DNA of 12,809 nucleotides, taken from Acidimicrobiia bacterium (lineage in GTDB: Bacteria > Actinomycetota > Acidimicrobiia > UBA5794 > JAOTWH01). Shown here one piece after another: positions 1-9,606 of this stretch (position 1 is its first letter; each line of letters begins with the position of its first letter). The translations under genes and the position numbers were made by a program. The stretch is from NCBI GenBank assembly GCA_029863035.1, contig JAOTWH010000051.1, positions 1-12,809 on the forward strand, given 5' to 3'. The notes beneath the pieces were generated by a model that saw nothing but the letters and a program-made list of their open reading frames with translations, was not told where the DNA came from and made no database searches.

Positions 1-261
<261 letters not shown>

Positions 262-274
262 GGAAGGACTCGAA

Positions 275-838
275 ATGAACGCCATGCTTATCGCAGCGCA
301 ATTCCTGGCGCAGGCTGAAGAAGAAGAAGCGTCGGAAGGGATTGACCTCCTTCTGCCGGAGTCTTCGGAGCTCATCGCAGGGATCATCGCTTTCGCCATC
401 ATCTTCGCGGTGGTGTGGAAGTACGCGTTGCCCCAACTGAAACAGACCCTGGAGAACCGCCAGGCGGCTATCACCGGGCAGCTACAAGAGGCCGAGGGCG
501 CCAAGCAGGAGGCCGAGAGCTTGCTAAACGACTACAACCAGCAGCTGGCCGGCGCCCGCACCGAAGCCGATCGCATCATCGAAGAAGCGCGCCAGACAGC
601 CGAATCGATGAAGGCAGACATGATCGCCAAGGCCCAGGCTGAGGCCGCCGGCATCGCCGGGCGTGCTCAAGAGGAGTCGGCGGCCGAGCGCGAACGCCTC
701 AGTGCCGATCTTCGCTCCGAGGTGACATCGCTTTCGCTCGACGTGGCGGAGAAGGTGGTTGCGGGAGGCATCGATCGCGATGCCCAGCAAGCCCTTGTCG
801 ACCGCTACATCGATGAGCTGGGAGGTATTGGAGGCTGA
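275..838 (+). CDS. atpF: F1Fo ATP synthase subunit b
   Basis: Peripheral-stalk subunit that holds the F1 head still against the membrane sector. The 187-residue protein starts with about 30 residues containing an acidic run (QAEEEEASEG), then one membrane helix at about residues 34-50 (LIAGIIAFAIIFAVVW). A long charged, alanine-rich coiled coil (about 55-180) follows, typical of b. The ATG at 275 has AGGAAGGA at 261-268, overlapping the atpE stop; a second Met at residue 4 is a possible alternative start. The N-terminal extension before the membrane helix is common in actinobacterial b subunits. It is a separate protein, not a b-delta fusion as in mycobacteria. Its stop overlaps the atpH start (TGATG at 836-840). 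Confidence 0.95.
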   Translation: MNAMLIAAQFLAQAEEEEASEGIDLLLPESSELIAGIIAFAIIFAVVWKYALPQLKQTLENRQAAITGQLQEAEGAKQEAESLLNDYNQQLAGARTEADRIIEEARQTAESMKADMIAKAQAEAAGIAGRAQEESAAERERLSADLRSEVTSLSLDVAEKVVAGGIDRDAQQALVDRYIDELGGIGG

Positions 839-1374
839 TGAGCCAGGCCGAGGGATACGCCGCAGGAATCGCCGAGATCGCATCCGCAGAGGGCGAGTTG
901 GACAAGGTGTCCGATGAGCTATTGCGAGTTGCGCGCGCCGTCGAGGGGTCCGCGGAACTACGCGATGCGCTCGGCGACATTCGACTTCCGGCGGAGCGAA
1001 AAGCAACCCTGATCGAAGAGCTCCTCGATGGCAAGGCCTCACCGCTCACTATCTCTCTGGCCTCGTTCGTGATCACCTCCGGTCGTGCCCGCCAGTTCTC
1101 CTCGATAGCCGAGCTCTTGGCCGCCAAGGCCGCTGCCGTCAAGGATCGGGCCGTGGCCGAGGTCCGAAGCGCCATCGAGTTGGACGAGGCAACGCTCGCC
1201 AAGCTGACCGAGGCTTTGAGCAGGGCAACCGGAAAACAGATCGAAGTGAAGACCGTCACCGACCCGTCGGTGCTTGGCGGCGTGGTGGCAACGGTGGGGG
1301 ATGTTGTTATCGACGGGTCGGTGAAGGGTCGGCTTCGCCAACTGAGAACACAATTGGAAACGACAGCGAGGTAA
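838..1374 (+). CDS. atpH: F1Fo ATP synthase subunit delta
   Basis: Caps the top of the alpha3-beta3 head and ties it to the b stalk. At 178 residues it has the usual length. The N-terminal helical domain covers roughly residues 1-105. The C-terminal signature is clear near the end: [20 protein letters not shown] followed by [11 protein letters not shown], matching the conserved delta/OSCP pattern. The ATG at 838 shares two bases with the atpF stop. GGAGG at 830-834 and another GGAGG at 821-825 lie inside the end of atpF, where they encode the GGIGG tail. Translation is therefore probably coupled to atpF. Confidence 0.95.
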   Translation: MSQAEGYAAGIAEIASAEGELDKVSDELLRVARAVEGSAELRDALGDIRLPAERKATLIEELLDGKASPLTISLASFVITSGRARQFSSIAELLAAKAAAVKDRAVAEVRSAIELDEATLAKLTEALSRATGKQIEVKTVTDPSVLGGVVATVGDVVIDGSVKGRLRQLRTQLETTAR

Positions 1375-1376
1375 GC

Positions 1377-2900
1377 GTGTCAGAGCTGAACATCACCACC
1401 GAAGACATCACTTCCGCAGTGAGGCAGAGCCTTGCTGGCTGGAGCCCCGAGCTCGAGTCGGAGACCGTTGGCTATGTGACGTCTGTCGGCGACGGCGTAG
1501 CCCGGGTTTCGGGACTGCCCAACGCCATGGCCTCTGAGATGTTGGAGTTCCCCGGAGGCCTGCTCGGTGTTGCCCTCAACCTTGACGAGGACTCGATCGG
1601 TGCCGTCATCATGGGTGAAGCCTCACATGTCCAGGAAGGCGACACAGTCAAGGCCACCGGCCGAGTCCTGTCGATACCGGTGGGCGACGCCATGCTTGGC
1701 AGGGTGATCGACTCTCTAGGCGAACCGATTGACGGTAAGGGCCCGATAGAGGCGACCGAGCGCCGTTTGCTAGAAGTGCAGGCCCCATCGGTTGTTCAGC
1801 GACAGCCGGTGTTCGAGCCGCTGCAAACGGGCATCAAGGCAATCGACGCGATGATCCCGATCGGGCGCGGCCAGCGCGAACTCATCATCGGCGACCGCCA
1901 AACCGGCAAGACCGCCATCGCGGTCGACACCATCATCAACCAGCGCACCACTGGGGTTAAGTGCATCTACGTTGCCATTGGCCAGAAGGCGTCGACCGTG
2001 GCAGAGGTGGTAGGTGCGCTAGAGGACGCCGGTGCCATGGAGTACACGGTGGTCGTTAACGCTTCGGCATCGGCTTCCGCTGCCCTTCAGATGTATGCCC
2101 CCTACGCCGGCTCGGCCATCGGTCAGCATTGGATGTACAACGGTGAGCACGCCTTGATCATCTTCGACGATCTCTCGAAGCAGGCCGTTGCCTACCGTGA
2201 GATCTCATTGTTGTTGCGCCGCCCTCCGGGGCGGGAGGCCTATCCGGGCGACGTGTTCTACCTGCACAGCCGCCTGTTGGAGCGGTGCGCCAAACTGTCG
2301 GACGAGCTGGGGGGCGGTTCGATGACCGGCCTGCCCATCGTTGAGACGAAGGCGGGAGATGTGTCTGCCTACATCCCGACCAACGTCATATCGATCACGG
2401 ACGGTCAGATCTACCTGGAGACCGACCTGTTCTATTCGGGTGTGCGACCGGCCATCAACGCCGGCATCTCGGTGTCCCGGGTTGGTGGTGCCGCTCAGAC
2501 CAAGGCGATGAAGAAGGTTTCGGGACCTCTTCGCATCAACCTGGCGCAGTTCCGCGAACTGGAGGCGTTCGCCGAGTTCGGATCGGAGCTCGATGCCGCA
2601 TCGCAGGCCCAGTTGGAGCGAGGCAGGCGGGTGGTCGAAGTCCTCAAACAGCGTCAGTTCGCCCCCGTTTCCATGGAGGAGCAGGTGATCGCCATCTACG
2701 CCGTCACCGAGGGCTTCATGGACGGGGTGCCCATAGAGGAGATCCAGCAGTTCGAGGAAGGTTTGCGGGACCACTTCCGCACCAGGCATGGCGCGATGCT
2801 CGAAGGCATCGCCACGAGCGGCGAGTTGGGCGACGTGGAAGCGCTGGCGGCGGCCGTGCAGGCATATGCCGATTCCGTTGTCGGGAGCAGTGATGGCTAG
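1377..2900 (+). CDS. atpA: F1Fo ATP synthase subunit alpha
   Basis: Non-catalytic nucleotide-binding subunit of the F1 head. The 507-residue protein has the three expected parts: an N-terminal beta-barrel, a central P-loop domain and a C-terminal helical domain. Walker A is GDRQTGKT at residues 172-179, Walker B is ALIIFDD at 259-265, and the alpha/beta signature [11 protein letters not shown] is present near residue 361. The start is GTG at 1377, with GAGG at 1368-1371 five bases upstream, overlapping the atpH stop; no better upstream start fits. The protein ends shortly after the normal C-terminus, without the extension that inhibits ATP hydrolysis in mycobacteria. The last eight bases overlap atpG. 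Confidence 0.98.
   Translation: MSELNITTEDITSAVRQSLAGWSPELESETVGYVTSVGDGVARVSGLPNAMASEMLEFPGGLLGVALNLDEDSIGAVIMGEASHVQEGDTVKATGRVLSIPVGDAMLGRVIDSLGEPIDGKGPIEATERRLLEVQAPSVVQRQPVFEPLQTGIKAIDAMIPIGRGQRELIIGDRQTGKTAIAVDTIINQRTTGVKCIYVAIGQKASTVAEVVGALEDAGAMEYTVVVNASASASAALQMYAPYAGSAIGQHWMYNGEHALIIFDDLSKQAVAYREISLLLRRPPGREAYPGDVFYLHSRLLERCAKLSDELGGGSMTGLPIVETKAGDVSAYIPTNVISITDGQIYLETDLFYSGVRPAINAGISVSRVGGAAQTKAMKKVSGPLRINLAQFRELEAFAEFGSELDAASQAQLERGRRVVEVLKQRQFAPVSMEEQVIAIYAVTEGFMDGVPIEEIQQFEEGLRDHFRTRHGAMLEGIATSGELGDVEALAAAVQAYADSVVGSSDG
2883..2887 (+). promoter_or_regulatory. Ribosome binding site deciding the atpG start
   Basis: GGGAG lies five bases before ATG 2893, inside the last codons of atpA. 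It supports 2893 rather than the in-frame ATG at 2788. Starting at 2788 would add 35 residues not found in gamma subunits and would overlap atpA by over 100 bases. Confidence 0.6.
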
Positions 2901-3786
2901 CGCCGGACTCAGGATCATTCGCCGGCGCATCCGCAGCGTCCAGTCGACCATGAAGATCACTTCAGCGATGGAGCTCATCGCGGCCTCGCGCATTGTCAAG
3001 GCCCAGGCCAGAGTCGAGGCTGCCCAGCCCTACACAGATCAGATGAGGGCCGTCATAACCAACGTTGGAGCAGCGGCGGGCGGAACGAGTCATCCTCTGT
3101 TGGAGAGGCGCGAGATCCGCACACCGGCGGTGCTGGCTGTTACCTCGGACCGCGGCCTGGCCGGCGCCTACAGCACCAACGTCATCCGCCTTGCCGAGGC
3201 AAGACTCATCGAGCTGAACAACGCTGGTACGCCGCCTCGCCTTTACGTGGTCGGCAAGAAGGCGCAGACCTACTTCCGCTATCGCGGGTATCAGATCGAG
3301 CAAGCTTTCCTGGGCGTCACCGACGCGCCCGGTTACGGCGACGCCAGAGCCATCGCCAACACCATCATGAACGACTTTGCCGAGGCCAGCATCGACTCGC
3401 TCGAAGCTTTCACGACCCGTTATCTGTCGGCCATGACCCAAACCGCGGTGCTCTGGCCGCTGCTGCCGATCGAACCACCGCAACCAGGCGACCAGGCGTC
3501 GGAGGGCGCCGAACTTCCCAAGGCGGGCTACAACTACGAACCTTCGGCCGAAGAGATCCTCGATCGTCTACTGCCTCGGTACGTGGAGGCCTCGGTGTTC
3601 GGCATCCTGTTGGAAGCATCCGCGTCAGAGCACGCCGCTCGTCGCAGGGCGATGAAGGCAGCAACAGAGAACGCTGAGGAGCTGACAAAGATCCTCACCA
3701 GAGAAGCCAACCAAGCGCGTCAGGCTGAGATCACCACTGAGATCTCCGAGATAGTCGGCGGCGCAGAAGCCCTCACCCAGGGCTGA
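2893..3786 (+). CDS. atpG: F1Fo ATP synthase subunit gamma
   Basis: Central rotor shaft of F1, passing rotation from the c-ring to the catalytic sites. The 297-residue product is of normal length. It begins with the conserved N-terminal helix ([20 protein letters not shown], residues about 9-28) and ends with the matching C-terminal helix, with signature [15 protein letters not shown]. Between them is a Rossmann-like domain with the [14 protein letters not shown] motif. A Pro/Glu-rich loop (about residues 190-215) lies where actinobacterial gamma subunits vary. The start at 2893 overlaps the atpA stop by eight bases (ATGGCTAG), so coupling to atpA is likely. Confidence 0.97.
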   Translation: MASAGLRIIRRRIRSVQSTMKITSAMELIAASRIVKAQARVEAAQPYTDQMRAVITNVGAAAGGTSHPLLERREIRTPAVLAVTSDRGLAGAYSTNVIRLAEARLIELNNAGTPPRLYVVGKKAQTYFRYRGYQIEQAFLGVTDAPGYGDARAIANTIMNDFAEASIDSLEAFTTRYLSAMTQTAVLWPLLPIEPPQPGDQASEGAELPKAGYNYEPSAEEILDRLLPRYVEASVFGILLEASASEHAARRRAMKAATENAEELTKILTREANQARQAEITTEISEIVGGAEALTQG

Positions 3787-3792
3787 GTACAT

Positions 3793-3800
3793 AGAGGAGA
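3793..3800 (+). promoter_or_regulatory. Ribosome binding site deciding the atpD start
   Basis: AGAGGAGA lies six bases before ATG 3807. A closer ATG at 3803 opens only a three-codon frame (Met-Asn-Glu-stop), so 3807 is the real start. This is the longest spacer inside the F1 part of the operon (20 bases), giving beta its own strong initiation site. Confidence 0.7.
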
Positions 3801-3806
3801 GCATGA

Positions 3807-5564
<1,758 letters not shown>

Positions 5565-5568
<4 letters not shown>

Positions 5569-5999
5569 GAGTCGTCCTCCAGGCTTAGGGCGAACTCATT
5601 CACGTGGTCGGCGAAGCCGTTGCCCACCACCTCTCGAACCGCGGCAAAGAAGAGGGTTGCCAGCGGCCCCTTGGGGCGTATCTGCAGCGTCACCGAGAGG
5701 TCCGTCTCGCCGTCGCCCGATAACAGCGCTTCCAAGGTGCCGGAGATCTCACCGGCGTCGAGGGCCAGCTCGAAGTGCTCAGGAGGGGAGTAGTCGCTGG
5801 TGTGAGCGGTGCCATTGATGTCGCGCCCCGCGGCCCGGGTGCGCCAGTGGAACGATTTGAGCTGGCCGTTCTCCACAACGGGCTGGGATACTTTATCGAT
5901 AGGTCCCAACAACTCCCAGGTGGCTGGAATCTGGAGTCTGGTCCACACCTCAGCCCTCGGCCGAGAGATCGACGCGCTGTGGGTGAAGGTGGCATCCAT
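5565..5999 (-). CDS. SRPBCC (START-like) superfamily protein
   Basis: The 144-residue protein reads like a polyketide cyclase/START-like fold. It opens with FTHSASISRPRAEVWTRL, the typical first strand and helix (Ala-Glu-Val-Trp), followed by a G-rich turn, a run of antiparallel strands, and a long C-terminal helix (FFAAVREVVGNGFADHVNEF). Such proteins bind hydrophobic ligands in a central cavity, but the ligand cannot be told from sequence. No signal peptide or membrane segment is visible. The start at 5999 lacks a clear ribosome binding site; a TAnnnT hexamer eight bases upstream suggests a leaderless message. It is convergent with the atp operon and divergent from the glycan cluster, so a link to either is uncertain. 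Confidence 0.8.
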
Positions 6000-6007
6000 G
6001 CAGAGCG

Positions 6008-6013
6008 AGCGTA
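6008..6013 (-). promoter_or_regulatory. Candidate -10 hexamer, SRPBCC gene
   Basis: On the minus strand TACGCT (TAnnnT) ends eight bases before the ATG at 5999. That is the spacing seen for leaderless actinobacterial genes, and no Shine-Dalgarno sequence is present. No convincing -35 box is seen. Such a hexamer arises often by chance, so support is modest. Confidence 0.35.
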
Positions 6014-6037
6014 CCGGGGGATGACGCCCTCACCCGC

Positions 6038-6043
6038 TAATCT
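6038..6043 (+). promoter_or_regulatory. Candidate -10 hexamer, sugar transferase gene
   Basis: TAATCT (TAnnnT) ends nine bases before GTG 6053, placing a transcription start at or next to the start codon. No ribosome binding site is visible there, and the in-frame TAA at 6038-6040 rules out an earlier start. The -35 region is GC-rich and unconvincing. Confidence 0.4.
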
Positions 6044-6052
6044 TCGGCCTCA

Positions 6053-7339
6053 GTGCGCAGGCGATTCTTAATCTCCATCCTGATCAGCGACCTCATTGCT
6101 TTGGGGTTAGCCATGGGCGTCGCGTCCGTATTTGTATTCGATACCCCCTGGTTCTGGGCTGCTGACGTGGCGAACGGCCAAAGCCTGTGGCCGATGGCGG
6201 GGTTGCTTGGCGGCGGTGCGGTGGCGGCGGCGTATGCCAGCGCTCGGATGTGGGCGCGTTCGGTGCCGCGGCCGACGTATGGCCGAGCAGTGGCCATCAT
6301 CGCCATGTCGCTGACGGTCACCTCTGTTGGCCTCGTTTTCGCCAGAGATGCTTATTACTCGAGATCGTTCCTCGGCGTTACCGCGGCCGTGTGGCTGGCA
6401 GGCTCCCTCGCTCACCGTGTCGTTCGCAGGCGTCGCCCGTGGACCGAACGCATGGTGATAATCACTGCAGAGAAGGGACTTGCTGAGGATCTGGCCGATG
6501 CCCCCCATACCGAGGTGCTCGGCGTTCTCGACCCGGCCAGCATGCCCCCCTCTGAACCGATTCACGACGGAGTCCTGACGATCGACTTGCGGTCGGTTCT
6601 CTCTGACCCGATGGCCCAGTTCGTCTCATCGTGCAACATGGCCGGCATCGCGGTGCGATCGATGAACAACGTCTACGAGGAGCACACGGGTCGACTGCCG
6701 ATGGTTCATTTGGTCGAAGGCTGGGAAGTGGCTGCGCCAGTGTCTCGTCGCGTCGATTACATGGGTTTGAAGCGCATTTTCGATGGACTGTTGGTGCTGG
6801 TGACCTTGCCCATCTGGGGGATGGTGGGTGGGCTCATCTGGCTGGCGGTGAAGATGGACTCGGAGGGGCCAGCCATCTACAAGCAGCGCCGCATTGGCAG
6901 GGGCGGCAGACGGTTCACCCTCTACAAGTTCCGCACGATGGTCATGGACGCCGAGCGCCATGGACCGCAGTTCACCGCCGAGCTCGACGAGCGCTTGACC
7001 AGTGTGGGAAGGGTGCTGCGTCGGTTCCGGATTGATGAGATCCCACAGCTGTGGAACGTCCTGAAGGGCGATCTGAGCCTGGTGGGGCCACGTCCCGAGC
7101 GGCCGGTGTTCGTTGAGCGCTTCGCCGAAAGCATCCCGTTCTACTCTTACCGGCACCTGGTGCGGCCCGGCGTCACCGGGTGGGCTCAAGTCAACTATGG
7201 CTACGCCGATGATGTTGCCGACACCGTCGAAAAGCTCACCTACGACCTCTACTACCTGAAGCACATGTCCCCATGGCTCGATCTCAACATTCTCGGAAGA
7301 AGCGTTTGGACGGTTTTGTCTGGCTTCGGAGCCCAGTAG
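6053..7339 (+). CDS. Polyprenyl-phosphate sugar-1-phosphate transferase (WcaJ/WbaP-like)
   Basis: Moves a sugar-1-phosphate from a nucleotide sugar to undecaprenyl phosphate in the inner membrane, the first step of a lipid-linked glycan. The 428-residue protein has four likely membrane helices in residues 1-120, then a Rossmann-like cytoplasmic region (about 125-230). The C-terminal bacterial sugar transferase domain (about 237-428) has the re-entrant helix KRIFDGLLVLVTLPIWG, the KFRTM motif, the catalytic Asp-Glu pair D328-E329 in RIDEIPQLWN, GDLSLVGPRPE, and RPGVTGWAQVNYGY. All key motifs are present. The sugar specificity is not readable. The start is GTG 6053, because an in-frame stop lies at 6038; ATG 6113 would cut into the first helix. 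It begins the glycan cluster. Confidence 0.93.
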   Translation: MRRRFLISILISDLIALGLAMGVASVFVFDTPWFWAADVANGQSLWPMAGLLGGGAVAAAYASARMWARSVPRPTYGRAVAIIAMSLTVTSVGLVFARDAYYSRSFLGVTAAVWLAGSLAHRVVRRRRPWTERMVIITAEKGLAEDLADAPHTEVLGVLDPASMPPSEPIHDGVLTIDLRSVLSDPMAQFVSSCNMAGIAVRSMNNVYEEHTGRLPMVHLVEGWEVAAPVSRRVDYMGLKRIFDGLLVLVTLPIWGMVGGLIWLAVKMDSEGPAIYKQRRIGRGGRRFTLYKFRTMVMDAERHGPQFTAELDERLTSVGRVLRRFRIDEIPQLWNVLKGDLSLVGPRPERPVFVERFAESIPFYSYRHLVRPGVTGWAQVNYGYADDVADTVEKLTYDLYYLKHMSPWLDLNILGRSVWTVLSGFGAQ

Positions 7340-7349
7340 CAGTCGCGAA

Positions 7350-7355
7350 TAACCT
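7350..7355 (+). promoter_or_regulatory. Candidate -10 hexamer before the M15 peptidase gene
   Basis: TAACCT (TAnnnT) in the 26-base gap ends ten bases before ATG 7366. The gap also contains TAGGGA three bases before the ATG, a weak and too-close ribosome binding site. Read-through from the sugar transferase gene is equally possible. Confidence 0.25.
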
Positions 7356-7365
7356 GGTAGGGATC

Positions 7366-9606
7366 ATGCGTCGAACAATTCCGATAGCTCTCGCGCTCAT
7401 CCTGGCCGTTTCGGTTGCACCGACTGCGGTGGCCACATCGGACGCCGGCGACGCGGGCTATAGCTTCAATGAGAGCAGGGGCTGCGGAAACGGGACCAAC
7501 GGCCCCCGCACCCCTTATCTCACAGGAGGGGGCCTTCGATCGAGCTCGGAGTTGCTCTACGGGCCATGGGCTGACTTCTTTGGCCGCGATCGCGCTCAGA
7601 TCGACGCCAGCCTGGTTTCGTGGGCTGTTCCCGGTAGTGGTGCAGCTATCAAGATGCACGAGAGAGTTCTGCCTGCCCTCAACAAGGTGGTCGAGGGGTT
7701 GGCCTTCAACGCGGCCCTCGGGCTCGAGTACTCGATCAGCTCGCAGTTCGGATGGGCCTTTCGTTCGATCGGCGGATCCACCAGGGCATCGCAACACCTG
7801 TTCGGCAATGCCGTCGACTTCAACCCGCCGGCCAATCCCCATCGGGCGGACAACACCTTGATAACGGACATGCCCGATTGGTTCCGCCAAGCGTTCATCG
7901 ATGCCGGCTTCTGTTGGGGAGGACAATGGGTGGAGCTCAAAGACACCATGCACTATTCGTGGATGGGTCCCGTGGCCACACCGGGGTATGGGCCCCGTCC
8001 CGCTCCGTATCCGCCCCTCACCGCTGCCAGCGGGTTCAACAACAACGTCTTGGCAGTCGAAACGGCATTCAGCGGGGCTGGTACGCATGTCTTGAGCGAT
8101 CGCAGCGGCGACGGCTCAGAGGATCTGTACTTCATTTCGGACCACGAAGGGACGTTGCGGGTTGAAGTTGCCGGCTCCAGGTTCGGTTTCGGCATCGTGG
8201 GAATCCGCCGTGATACCTCCATCGCGGCCGATGCCTCGAATGTGATGATGGGGGACCTCGATCACGATTCGAGAGCCGATCTATGGGTCCGCAGCGACGA
8301 CGGGTCTACGCTCACGGTGTACTCAGATGAATCCGACTTCACCGATGTGATCGGAACGTTCACTCCGGCCGGGATCACAGACATGGAGCTCGCCCTGGGC
8401 CACTACGACTCGGACTTCATCCTCGACCTTTTCGCCATAGGGCGCGGTCCAACAACCTCCATCACTGTTCTTTCCGGAGCATCCGCTTACCAAGCGACTG
8501 TGGCGGCCGGCGTCGCATCGATCGGTGACACCACCTCGGGCTGGAGTTTCGCCGTTGGTGACTACGACGTCGATGGAGTCGATGATGTCTATGCCATCCA
8601 GCACAACACCCTTGCCACGGTGAGGGTGCTACAGGGGAATGCCGGTTTCGCGATAACTGCAACTATCCCCTCCGGCATCACCGGTGCAGAGGGCATCCGG
8701 ATCCTCGTTGCCGATTACGACGGCGACGGCCGAGACGACCTGTTCTCCCACGCCGGCAGCCAGATGAGGGTGTACCTGGGCGGCGCTCGAGCCGCGGAGG
8801 AGGACCTCACCCGTTGGTTCCTCCCGTCGCAGCCGTGGCCGTGGGATGCGGGCCCAACGTGTGTTGGCCCACTCACCTGTGACCAGATCGGTTTCGCCGA
8901 CTCCGATGCCTCCTGGTCGTTGCTCGATCGGGTTGCGGCCGAGGAAGATGACATTGAATTCCTGTACGGGAACGAAGGCGACGTTGCTTTCAGCGGGGAC
9001 TGGGACTGCGATGGCGTCAACACCCCCGGCCTCTATCGCCGTGCCGACGGTTACGTCTATCTCCGTAACTCCAACTCCACGGGAATCGCCGATATCAACT
9101 ATTTCTTCGGCGACGCAGGCGACCTTCCGTTGGCCGGCGACTTCAATGGAAATGGCTGCGACACGGTGTCGCTGTACCGACCGACCGAGGGCCGTTTCTA
9201 CGTCATCAATCGGCTGGGGAGTGGAGATAGCGGCCTCGGGGCGGCCGATGCCAACTTCCTGTTCGGAGACCTGGGCGACAAGCCTTTCGTCGGCGACTTC
9301 GACGGCAATGGTGTCGACGACGTCGGTCTTCACCGCGAGGCGACCGGGCTGGTCTACTACCGCTTCTCGCTCACCCAGGGCAACGCCGACCATTCCTTCC
9401 TATTCGGCGATCCCGACGACGTTCTCGTTTCCGGCGATTGGGATGGCACCGGGGCCGACACCGTTGCCGTATACAGGCCTTCGGATGGGAACTGGTACGT
9501 GAAGCTGGAAAACGCACAGGGAGTAGCCGACCACGCTGTCCATTATTCGGGGGACGGGGCCATTCAGCCCGTGGCCGGTTACTTCGGCACTGCCAGCCGA
9601 CCCTGA
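7366..9606 (+). CDS. Secreted M15-like zinc peptidase with two sets of C-terminal repeats
   Basis: The ATG at 7366 begins a clean signal peptide: MRR, a hydrophobic core (IALALILAVSVAP), and a probable cut after AVA at residue 23. An earlier in-frame ATG (7273) lies inside the upstream gene and would bury the signal. The 746-residue product has an M15 (VanY/endolysin-like) domain at about residues 45-200. Zinc ligands H144 and D151 sit in SQHLFGNAVD, and D193 and H196 in GGQWVELKDTMHYSW. M15 enzymes cut D-amino-acid bonds in peptidoglycan. Residues 241-473 hold five FG-GAP/VCBS-like units with DxDxDG-type loops. Residues 531-746 hold four longer units plus a remnant. No sortase signal or anchor helix is seen. 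Confidence 0.88.
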   Translation: MRRTIPIALALILAVSVAPTAVATSDAGDAGYSFNESRGCGNGTNGPRTPYLTGGGLRSSSELLYGPWADFFGRDRAQIDASLVSWAVPGSGAAIKMHERVLPALNKVVEGLAFNAALGLEYSISSQFGWAFRSIGGSTRASQHLFGNAVDFNPPANPHRADNTLITDMPDWFRQAFIDAGFCWGGQWVELKDTMHYSWMGPVATPGYGPRPAPYPPLTAASGFNNNVLAVETAFSGAGTHVLSDRSGDGSEDLYFISDHEGTLRVEVAGSRFGFGIVGIRRDTSIAADASNVMMGDLDHDSRADLWVRSDDGSTLTVYSDESDFTDVIGTFTPAGITDMELALGHYDSDFILDLFAIGRGPTTSITVLSGASAYQATVAAGVASIGDTTSGWSFAVGDYDVDGVDDVYAIQHNTLATVRVLQGNAGFAITATIPSGITGAEGIRILVADYDGDGRDDLFSHAGSQMRVYLGGARAAEEDLTRWFLPSQPWPWDAGPTCVGPLTCDQIGFADSDASWSLLDRVAAEEDDIEFLYGNEGDVAFSGDWDCDGVNTPGLYRRADGYVYLRNSNSTGIADINYFFGDAGDLPLAGDFNGNGCDTVSLYRPTEGRFYVINRLGSGDSGLGAADANFLFGDLGDKPFVGDFDGNGVDDVGLHREATGLVYYRFSLTQGNADHSFLFGDPDDVLVSGDWDGTGADTVAVYRPSDGNWYVKLENAQGVADHAVHYSGDGAIQPVAGYFGTASRP
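8086..8784 (+). repeat. Five FG-GAP/VCBS-like protein repeats
   Basis: Residues about 241-473 of the M15 protein. The unit cores are DRSGDGSEDLYFIS, GDLDHDSRADLWVRS, GHYDSDFILDLFAIG, GDYDVDGVDDVYAIQ and ADYDGDGRDDLFSHA. The spacing is about 45-50 residues, and each has an Asp-rich calcium-loop-like start. The third unit has lost the DG. They probably form a beta-propeller or part of one. The repeats are seen at protein level, not as DNA copies. Confidence 0.8.
8956..9603 (+). repeat. Four long 'FLFGD..GD..GDWDGDG.D..GLYRP' protein repeats plus remnant
   Basis: Residues about 531-746 of the M15 protein. Each unit of about 47-52 residues runs: F-x-[YF]-G, GD, SGDWDGDG-like Asp loop, LYRP-like strand, G-x-x-Y strand, G-x-AD. 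The four cores are SGDWDCDGVNTPGLYR, AGDFNGNGCDTVSLYR, VGDFDGNGVDDVGLHR and SGDWDGTGADTVAVYR. A fifth, partial unit (VAGYFG) ends the protein. A linker with two cysteines (TCVGPLTC) separates this set from the first. Confidence 0.82.

Noticed and set aside
2205..2999. 264-codon minus-strand frame opposite atpA
   Set aside because: Antisense to confirmed alpha-subunit coding sequence, with no family resemblance and no ribosome binding site of note.
7252..8088. 278-codon minus-strand frame across the sugar transferase/peptidase junction
   Set aside because: It spans two real + strand genes, including the signal peptide and the M15 domain, and has no recognisable domain.
8629..9393. 254-codon minus-strand frame opposite the peptidase repeats
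   Set aside because: Its own repetitive look comes from the repeat units on the + strand read backwards.
9438..9605. Upstream in-frame extension of the glycosyltransferase start
   Set aside because: The extra 56 residues are Arg/Gly-rich, read through the last peptidase repeat in another frame, and precede the natural GT4 N-terminus KLVFVTSELEP.
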